Of a stretch of DNA of 64,000 bases, positions 56,531-64,000 are shown in pieces (the first letter of the stretch is position 1; each line of letters begins with the position of its first letter). The notes under the pieces are model-generated. The model saw nothing but the letters and a program-made list of their open reading frames with translations. It was not told where the DNA came from and searched no databases. The DNA is taken from positions 1 through 64,000 of the forward strand of contig JAJHZJ010000041.1 in NCBI GenBank assembly GCA_023548195.1, written 5' to 3'. The DNA is from Bettongia penicillata ogilbyi (Eukaryota > Chordata > Mammalia > Diprotodontia > Potoroidae). Made by a program: the position numbers and the translations under genes.

Positions 56531-57339
56531 AGACTTGTACCTTTGGTGTGAGAATTTTAAGCCCTTTTCAGGGATGCTTTCCAAATTTTGTCTAAGTGAT
56601 TCGCTCAACTCTCACCTGTGACTCCAAGAAGCTACAGCATGCTCAGTGGCCACCCCCCAGCAAACAGTCTTGGCAGATTGGCTACACCAGGTTGAGAGTA
56701 ACCAAGGGGTATCATACCTTTCTGTGAGTTGGGGGATGTATTAGTAAGCACTCCAACATACACAGGGGGGGCCTGCTATCACAAGATCTTCAATCCACAT
56801 TCATAAAAGGAATGGCAACTTTTGAGGGTTAACAATCACTTTAATCAAGCACATGTACCATTCCTTTAACCAAGTACATATATCATTCAGTTAGTTCAGG
56901 GAGACAGCACTCTGAATTTCAAAGAAAATACAGAGAAATCAAAAGATCAACAGACATGGCTTCCTCTGCCTGAATTCAACAGACAATTGGACCCACCTAT
57001 CTGACCCTTTTTACCAGAGAGGGAAGCACATTATCTGGGTTCTCAAAGCCAGGAGGCTCCTTAGAGAGTTCCCAGAGTCCTTTTCTGGCACTCAAACCTT
57101 CTTACCAAAACTAAGCCCCAAAGTAAAACATCAACTCATAGTATTTATACTTTTGTTAGAGCCAGAGGGCATCACAGCCCTTTGATCAAGTGCCTCAAAA
57201 GAAAAAAAGAAAAAGACTTCAGATTCTCCTACAAAACAACTCCCCCAACCAAGCTTCCCACAGTGGGTGGGAAAGATCTTTAATCACATTAAAATAATTA
57301 ACAACACAAATACATGCACTGTTTCTAGTTAAAGAAACT
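56531..57339. other. Unassigned, possibly retroviral LTR-derived
   Basis: Contains short direct repeats (AATCAAGCACATGTACCATT near 56844 and AACCAAGTACATATATCATT near 56868, a 24-25 bp period), as in LTR enhancer regions. The family is not recognised. Confidence 0.3.
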
Positions 57340-57445
57340 CTTGTTTCTGTACTTTACTCCTTGTAAAGAATCTTGATTGATAAAGGCAAGAGTCAATCAG
57401 AGGCATTTGATTATACTAAAATAAAAACAGCAAAAGATCTTATTT
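57340..57445 (-). mobile_element. Segment shared with the unclassified repeat at 19.8 kb, minus strand
   Basis: The minus-strand sequence shares ATCTTTTGCTG, TGCCTCTGATTGA and AGAAACAGT, in order, with 19828-19938. Two copies in one window in opposite orientation indicate an interspersed repeat, probably LTR-type. Confidence 0.45.
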
Positions 57446-57545
57446 TGATTGTCTTCACAGGGTGAAAACTTCTCCCAGCGGAATAGAGAGATGAGAAGAA
57501 TTCCAATGCCCATGAAGGTGACTGACATCAAAGATACTAAGGTCA

Positions 57546-57690
57546 TCCAGTGCATCCCAAGACATCACAATTCATCTTGACTTTTGCCTTGCCATGGGAC
57601 TTTAATGACTCCAGAAGAGTGAGGCCAAACACAACTCTGCCTCATTTAAGTCCAATTTATGTGCAAATCAAAAGACATAAACCATACCAT
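57546..57690 (+). mobile_element. RTE-type SINE/LINE tail fragment
   Basis: CATCCAGTGCATCCCAAGAC, ATCTTGACTTTTGCCTTGCC, GACTCCAGAAGAGTGAGGCC and CTCTGCCTCATTTAAGTCC follow the order of the region after the CORE in the SINE at 35166-35300 (GGTCATCTCC...GGCTCTGGAGGGG...CCTCACTC). The tRNA head is absent. Confidence 0.5.
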
Positions 57691-58149
57691 TTTGTCATTT
57701 TTACCTAAGTCAAAGTCCTGTGGTGACAAGCAAGAACATACAGATAAACTAGAAGCTATAGTCACAAGCCTGCACACAGGTGGCCCAGGGAATAGAATTG
57801 TCTACTCACTGGACTGAAATAGCAGGGAGATTCAACAGCCCCCTAGGTGTTTGAGAAGACTTTTTAAGGACCATACTGCTCGCACTGCTCACTTTCTGAT
57901 GAGAGGAAGGCACTAGAAAAGGTGCCCTAAAAATTGTCTGCTCTACCCAACCCTGGTCTGCTTGCCTGAGCAAGTGGGGATCCCACTCTATGATCGAAAT
58001 ACAAAAAAAATAAGAAAAATCTTTTTAAAGGTTATTCCACTCATCATCAGTGTATTGAATATGCACATACTTAAGGATAAAAAAAAAATCTTGTAGACCT
58101 AAAAGATGAACAGCTCTTGTTGCAGGAGAACTCTGCAGGTATTGCATCC
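57691..58149. other. Unassigned intergenic DNA
   Basis: Flank of the HAL1-type insertion. A poly(A) run lies near 58081. No gene or repeat was recognised. Confidence 0.5.
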
Positions 58150-58818
58150 AAAAAGTACCTCTGAAAGATGGCGGAGTAGAAAGACTCACATATGCTGGCT
58201 CCGAACCCACAACCCATAAATTTTCTGAAAAAAGAACTGCCCACAAATTCTGGAGCAGTGCAAGCTGTGCAGCAATGCAGTGAAGGAGATTTCCATTCCA
58301 GAGAGCCTGGAAAAACTGACCCCAAAGGTCCATCGCACACTGGACAGTGTAGGCCAGCCCTGGCCATGGGGCCCCGAGAGAAGCGGGATCAGAGCAGGCT
58401 TCAGGGACAGAACCTCCAGCTGTCGTGAAGATCCCTCCACTCACAGGCACTACAGGTCAGTGAGAGAAACTTCTGGGCTGGTCGAGAGGGGAACGGGGTG
58501 TCTCCATAACTCGGGCCCCCTTGGGAGGCAGCGGCAGAGGCAGCAGAGGTCAGAGGCTCCAGGAGCAGAAAGGAGCTCAGGGCCATTACTGAAGGTCTCT
58601 GTATAAACCCCTTGAGGGAACTGAGCCTGGGAGGCAGCCCTGCCCCCACCTAAGCACCAGAGCTTAAGCTCACATTGAATAGCAGCCCTGCCTGCCACTG
58701 AAAGCATTGAGGCAGGGGTGCAGCATTTGAATGTCAGACTCCAAGCACTAGCTGGGTGAAACTGGAGGGGAGGGGGAGGTAGAGAGGAATCTCAGAAGTC
58801 AAGTAACTGGCTGGGAAA

Positions 58819-59947
58819 ATGCCCAGAAAAGGGAAGAAAAATAAGACCATAGAAGGTTACTTTCTTGGTGAACAGATGTTTCCTCCTTTCCTTTCTGATG
58901 AGGAGGAATAATACTTACCATCAGGGAAAGACATGGAGGTTGGGGCCTGTCTATCCCAGACATCTCAGGTGGATGTCTGGTGGGCTCAGGCCCTGGAAGA
59001 GCTCAAAAGGGATTTTGAAAATCAAGTTAGACAGGTGGAGGAAAAACTGGGAAGAGAAATGAAAGAGATGCAAGAAAAGCATGAAAAACGGGTCAATACC
59101 TTGCTAAAGGAGACCTCAAAAAATGCTGAAGAAGATAACACCTTGAAAAATAGGCTCACTCAATTGGCAAAAGAGGTTCAAAAAGCCAATGAGGAGAAGA
59201 ATGTTTTCAAATTAGCCAAATGGATTAGCCAAATGAATTAGCCAAATGGAAAAAGAGGTTCAAAAGCTCACTGAAGAAAATAGTTCTCTCAAGATTAGAA
59301 CGGAACAGATGGAGGCTGATGACTTCCTCAGAAACCAAGAAATCACAAGACAAAAACAGAAGAATGAAAAATGGAAGAGAATGTGAAGTATCTCATTGGA
59401 AAAACAACTGACCTGGAAAACAAATCCAGGACAGACAATTTAAAAATTATGGGACTACCTGAAAGCCACGATCAAAAAAAGAGCCTAGACATCATCTTTC
59501 ATGAAATTATCAAGGAAACTGCCCTGAGATTCTAGAACCAGAGGGCAAAATAAGTATTCAAGGAATCCATCGATCACCACAGGAAAGAGATCCAAAAAGA
59601 GAAACTCCTAGGAACATTGTGGTCAAATTCCAGAATTACCAGGTCAAGGAGAAAATATTGCAAGCAGCTAGAAAGAAACAATTCCAGTATTGTGCAAATA
59701 CAATCAGGATACCACAAGATCTAGCAGTTTCTACATTAAGGGATTGAAGGGCATGGAATAGGATATTCCAGAAGTCAAAGGACCTAGGACTCAAACCAAG
59801 AATCACCTACCCAGAAAAATTGAGTATAATACTTCAGGGGAAAATATGGTCTTTCAATGAAACAGAGGACTTTCAAGCATTCTTGATGAAAAGACCAGAG
59901 CTGAAAAGAAAGTTTGACCTTCAAACAGAAGAATGAGAAGAAGCATG
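58819..59947 (+). pseudogene. HAL1 ORF1 pseudogene
   Basis: Start at 58819 (MPRKGKKNKTIEGYF), open for 30 codons to a stop at 58909-58911 where the frame is lost. The coiled-coil part is open at 58933-59241 (EELKRDFENQVRQVEEKLGR). A 13-bp triplication at 59211-59249 shifts the frame. Later parts include 'DLENKSRTDNLKIMGLPESH' near 59410-59470 (RRM-like region) and the C-terminal end near 59890-59947. ORF1p would be the RNA chaperone. This copy is dead. Confidence 0.85.
59211..59249 (+). repeat. 13-bp unit repeated three times in ORF1
   Basis: ATTAGCCAAATGR occurs at 59211-59223, 59224-59236 and 59237-59249. The two extra units add 26 bases and shift the ORF1 frame, producing a stop right after the second unit. 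Confidence 0.95.
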
Positions 59948-60069
59948 AAAAAGCAAACAGCAAAGAGATGTCATAAGTGACTTACCAAAGGTGAACTCTT
60001 TACATTCCTACATGGAAAGACAATATTAGTAACTCTTAAAACTTTTCAGTATCTGGGTAGTTGGTGGGA

Positions 60070-60160
60070 CTACACACACACATACACACACATGCACACA
60101 CACATGTACATACGTGTGCATGCACACACATACATACACATGTGCATGCACACACAGAGA
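60070..60160. repeat. (CA)-rich microsatellite in the HAL1 3' region
   Basis: Degenerate CACACA/CATGCACA/CATACA repeats. The related element at 63.47 kb has only ATATACATACAGACAGA there, so the expansion is specific to this copy. Confidence 0.85.
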
Positions 60161-61019
60161 CAGAGAGCACAGAGTGAATTGAATAGGATGGGATCATATC
60201 TTAAAAGAAATTAAGGTAAACGGTGAGAGAGAAATGTAGTGGGAGGAAAGTGGGTGAAATGGAATGGGGCAAATTATCTCTCATTCAAGAGGCAAGCAGG
60301 AGACTTTTTAGTGGAGGGAAAAAGAGGAGAGCTGAGAAAAAAACATGGTTTACTCTCATCACATTCGACTAAAGGAAGGAATAAAATGCACACTTATTTT
60401 GATATGAAAACCTATCTTACAATACAGGAAAGTCAGGAAGAAGGAGATAAGCAGGGTGGGGGAGATGATGGGAAGGAGGGCAATGGGAGGAGGGAGCACT
60501 TTGAAGTCAACACTTGGGGAAGGACAGGATCAAAGGACAGAATAGAATCAATGGGGGGGGCAGGATAGGATGGAGGGAAATAGAGTTAGTCTTACACAAC
60601 ATGACTATTATCATTTGCAAAACTACACAGATATGGCCTATATTGAATTGCCTGCCTTCCCAAAGCGAATGGGTGGGGAGAGAGGGATTGGGAGAATTTG
60701 GAACTCAAAGTTTTAGGAACAACTGTTTAGTATTGTTGTTGCTACTAGGAAATAAGAAATACAGTTAATGGGGAATAGAAAGTCATCTGGCCCTACAGGA
60801 CAAAAGAGAAGATGGGGACAAGAGAAGGGAGGGATGATAGAAGAGAGGACAGATTGGTGGTAGGGAAAATTAGAATGCTCGGTGTATTGGGTTGGGGGGA
60901 GGGGACAAATGGGGAGAAAAATTTGGAACCCAGAACTTTGTGAAAATGAATGTAAAAAATTAAATGAATATATTTATATTTTTAAAAAAGTGCCTCTGAT
61001 TGAAATAAGACTGGTAAAT

Positions 61020-62078
61020 AAAGGAAAACTGCCCTGATATTCTAGAGCCAGAGAGTAAAATTGAAATTAAAAGAATCCACTAGTCACCTCCTAAAAGAGT
61101 TCCCAAAATCAAAACTCCCAGGAATTTATAACCACATTCCAGATCTTTCAGGTTAAAGAGAAAATATTGGAAGCAGAAAAAAAAATTCTAATATACCCAC
61201 ATTCAGAATACTATAAGATTTAACAGTTTTTACATTAAAGAATTGAAGGACTTGGAACATAACACTCTGGAGGACAAAGGAGCTAACATTACAATGAATA
61301 AGCACATACCCAACAAAACCAAATATAATATTTCAGAATTAAAAAGTTTGGTCTTCAGTGAAATAGAGGTCTTTAAAGAATTCCTGATGAAAAGACCAGA
61401 GTTAAATAGAAAATTTTACTTTCAAATACAAGAGCCAAGAGAAGCAGAAAAAGGTAAACAGGAGAGAGAAAGTATGAGGAATTCAAAATGAAACTTGTAA
61501 CTCCTAAACACTTTCTTATCATCAAGGAAGTTAGAAAGAGTGCACAGATGTGAGCTGAATATGATAGAATGATTATCTAGCAAAAATTAATGGCATAAAA
61601 GAAGAATACACTGGGAAAAGAGGGAAAAGAAAGGTAGAATGGATTAAATTAACTGACATAAAAGAGGCTTGAAAGACATTTTCAGTGGAAGGAAAGATAG
61701 AGCAGTGGAATTTGTGAACCTTACTCTTGTCACTTACACATCCAATGAGGATCGAAATCTATCTTACCATGTAGGAAAGTAAGACAGGAAAAGAATGAAA
61801 AAGGAGGTGAGGTGATGATAAAAGGAAGCACAGATTGACAAAGGTAAAAATCAGAAGTAAAACATTTTTGAGAATGGACAGGGTGAAAGGAGAGAGAGAG
61901 TAGGATAAATAGGGGGAAATGGGATGGAGGGAAATATGTAGTAATAATTACTGTGAAAAATGTTCTTGCAGCTAGTTTCTCTGATAAAGATCTCATGTCA
62001 AAAATATATAAAAAGTGAGTCAAATTTATAGAATATAAAATTATTTATAGAATAAAAGCCATCCTCAATTGATAAAAT
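61020..62078 (+). mobile_element. 5'-truncated L1 remnant with ORF2 almost fully deleted
   Basis: Begins inside ORF1 (GGAAAACTGCCCTGATATTC), with an open C-terminal ORF1 piece at 61243-61491 (KRPELNRKFYFQIQ). A purine-rich inter-ORF region runs to about 61957. There the ORF2 start (AATTACTGTGAA) is joined directly to a late ORF2 segment (TGTTCTTGCAGCTAGTTTC...ATTGATAAAATGTCAAA) that corresponds to about 36850-36955 of the L1 at 30.8 kb. Compared with that copy about 3.4 kb is missing. The right end abuts the next element. Confidence 0.7.
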
Positions 62079-64000
62079 GTCAAAGGGGACGGTCAGCTGA
62101 ATGCTCAGTAGCCACAGCAGCAGGAAGTTAAGCTGCAGCCACTTTTTCTGTATCTCTAGACCCACAGATTGTGAAGTGATCAAGTGGCTACCAGTACAAA
62201 TCCCTCCCCCTACTTAAAGCAGAGAGCTACCTTAGCAAAGAGCTCAAAAGGTCAAGTAAATGACTGGGGAAATGAGGAAAAACAGAAAAAACATTATACT
62301 ATAGAATCTTACTTTGGTGACAAGGAAGACCAAAACGTGCAAACAAAAGACAACAAAGTAAAAGTTCCATCCAAGGCCTCCAAGAAAAATATAAATTGGT
62401 CTCAAGTCATTGAAGAGTTCAAAGAGAATTTTGAAAATCAAGTAAGAGAAGTAGAGCAAAAATTAGAAAGACAAATGAGAGTGATGCAAGAAAATCATGA
62501 AAAATGAATCAACTGCTTGCTAAAGGAGACCCAAAAAAATGCAGAAGAAAATAACACATGAAAAAATAGACTAACCTAAATGACAAAAGAGATCCAAAAA
62601 GCCAATGAGGGGAAGAATGCCCTAAAAAGAAGAAGTGACCAGGCAGAAAAGGAGGTCCAAAAGCTTGCTGAAGAAAATAACTCCTTAAAAATTAGAATGG
62701 AGCAGATGGAAGCTAATGATTTTATGAAAAATCAAGAAATTATAAAACAAAACCAAAGGAATGAAAAAATAGGAGTCAATGTGAAATATTTCATTGAAAA
62801 ATCAACTGACCTGGGAAATAGATCCAGGAGAGAAAATTTAAAAATTATGGGACTACCTGAAAGCCATGATCAAAAAAGAGCTTAGACATCATCTTTCATG
62901 AAATTATCAAGGAAAACTGCCCTTGATATTCTAGAACCAAAAGGTGAGATAAATGTTGTAAGAAGCCACTGATCACCTCCTGAAAGACATCCCCAAAGAA
63001 AAACTCCTAGGAACATTGTAGCCAAATTCCAGAGCTCCCAGGTCAAGGAGAATATTTACAAGCAACCAGATAGAAGCAATTCGAGTATTGGGGAAGTACA
63101 ATCAGGATAGCACAAGATCTAGCAGCTTCTACATCAAGGGACTGAAGGGCTTGGAATACAATATTCCAGAGGCCAAAGGAGCTAGGATAAAAACCAAGAA
63201 TCACCTGCCCAGCAAAATTCAGTATAAGCCTTCAGGGGAAAAAATGGTTATTCAATGAAATAGAGGACTTTCAAGCATTCTTGATGAAAAGACCAGAGCT
63301 GAATGGAAAATTTGACTTTCAAAGAGAAAAATCAAGAGAAGCATGAAAAGGTAAACAGGAAAGAGAAGTCATAAGGGACTTACTAAAGTTCAACAATGTT
63401 CACCCCTGCATGGAAAGATAATATATGCAACTCTTAAGACTTTTCTCAATAGTTGAGTAGTTGGAGGGATTATATACATACAGACAGAGGGCATAGGGTG
63501 AGTTCAATAGGAAAGGATGATATCTAAAAAAATAAAATTAAGGGATGAGAGAGAAATGTATTGGAAGGATAAAGGGAAAAATGGAATGGGGCAAATTATC
63601 TCTCTCATACCAGAGGCAAGAAAAAGTTTTTTTTTTCAATGGAGGAGAAGAGAGTGTAGATGAGGGGAAAAAGCTAACTTTACTCTCATTACATTTGGCT
63701 TAATGAAGGAATAACATGCACACTCAATTTGCTATGAAAATCTATCTTTCACTATAGGAATGTAGGGGAGAAGGGAATAAGCAGGGTTTGGGGGATGATA
63801 GAAGAGAGGGCAAATGGGAGGAGGGGGTTATTAGAAGTAAACATATTTGAAGAGAGATAGGGTCAGAACAAGAACAGAATAAATGCAGGACAGGATAGGA
63901 TGGAGGGAAATATAATTAGTCTTTCACAACATGACTTTCATGGAAGAGTTTTGCATAACTAGACATGTATAACCTATTTTGAATTGCTTGCCATCTCAGT
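62079..64000 (+). mobile_element. HAL1-type element, running off the window
   Basis: A 5' UTR piece, ORF1 remains at 62272-63346, and then the same long non-coding 3' region as in 58165-60984. For example GGAATGGGGCAAATTATCTC occurs at 60261 and 63583, and ACAACATGAC near 60597 and 63926. There is no ORF2. The 5' UTR is shorter than in the first copy, so it is probably 5'-truncated. It may be inserted into the L1 remnant on its left, since that remnant stops inside ORF2, but the far side is outside the window. Confidence 0.8.
62272..63346 (+). pseudogene. HAL1 ORF1 pseudogene
   Basis: Family start near 62272. The reading frame giving 'YTIESYFGDKEDQN' runs open to a stop at 62505-62507, just after 'RVMQENHEK'. 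A second open part, 62580-62882, covers the rest of the coiled coil and the RRM entry ('GNRSRRENLKIMGLPESHD'), ending in TAG. The C-terminal domain is traceable to the TGA at 63344-63346. At least three disabling changes are present. Confidence 0.85.

Larger units (their letters stand above)
58165..60984 (+). mobile_element. HAL1-type (ORF2-less) L1 element, complete, with TSD
   Basis: Starts AAGATGGCGGAGTAGAAAG, with a G+C-rich, CpG-bearing 5' UTR to 58.8 kb and ORF1 at 58819-59947. A long non-coding 3' region follows that continues straight to an A-rich end with no endonuclease or RT sequence. A 15-bp TSD (AAAAAGTRCCTCTGA, one mismatch) lies at 58150-58164 and 60985-60999. The 3' region matches the element at 63.4-64.0 kb, so loss of ORF2 is a property of the family and not a private deletion. 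It must have relied on ORF2p supplied in trans. Confidence 0.9.

Noticed and set aside
58025..58707. Cluster of overlapping open frames on both strands with CpG-rich sequence, resembling a CpG-island exon
   Set aside because: The region lies mostly inside the HAL1 5' UTR (element start at 58165 with TSD). Frames overlap on both strands with no domain, as expected from G+C-rich DNA with few stops.

Overview
This window looks like AT-rich intergenic DNA from a marsupial, most likely an opossum-type genome although the species cannot be fixed from the sequence alone. The evidence is the repeat content. It has tRNA-headed CORE-SINEs starting with GGCAGCTAGGTGG-like sequence, many MIR and L2 relics, L1 copies with marsupial-type ORF1, ORF2-less 'half-L1' (HAL1-type) copies and an RTE-clade LINE fragment. 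I found no host protein-coding gene, no intact retrotransposon reading frame, no functional RNA gene and no CRISPR. Open frames longer than 60 codons are either pieces of decayed LINEs or chance frames in low-complexity DNA. Family names are recognised by eye and not by database search.

Layout: 1-824 is the 5' end of an L1/HAL1 copy on the minus strand. 5-11 kb holds an old minus-strand L1 split by a solo LTR, a second LTR bracketed by a 39-bp direct repeat, and three related LTRs at 7.7-10.8 kb, two of them in inverted orientation. 11-30 kb is a patchwork of MIR, L2, CORE-SINE and old L1 fragments, with nested insertions in 21.4-22.5 kb, 25.6-26.3 kb and 27.7-30.4 kb, plus a small mariner-type hairpin element. 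30.5-38.2 kb is a three-level nest: an L2-like element hit by a 7.1-kb L1, which was itself hit by a SINE. The two younger insertions have visible target-site duplications (TSDs).

38-45 kb contains more L1, MIR and L2 relics, a 7SL (SRP) RNA retropseudogene on the minus strand, and an LTR. 45.2-48.6 kb is an L1 with both ends and a TSD but with most of ORF2 missing. 48.9-53.2 kb has a MIR split by an unidentified 0.53-kb insertion and a short RTE LINE end with a TSD. 53-58 kb is mostly unassigned. 58.2-64 kb carries two HAL1-type elements flanking an L1 remnant that has lost ORF2 by a separate junction.

The only 'cooperation' visible is between mobile elements. L1 ORF2 machinery probably moved the HAL1 copies and the 7SL copy. 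The RTE LINE 3' end at 51.5 kb resembles the tails of tRNA-derived SINEs at 26.9 and 35.0 kb. The most informative points are the several distinct ways of losing ORF2, the nested chronology, the inverted LTR and SINE pairs, and the oddly long direct repeat around the LTR at 6.4-6.8 kb.
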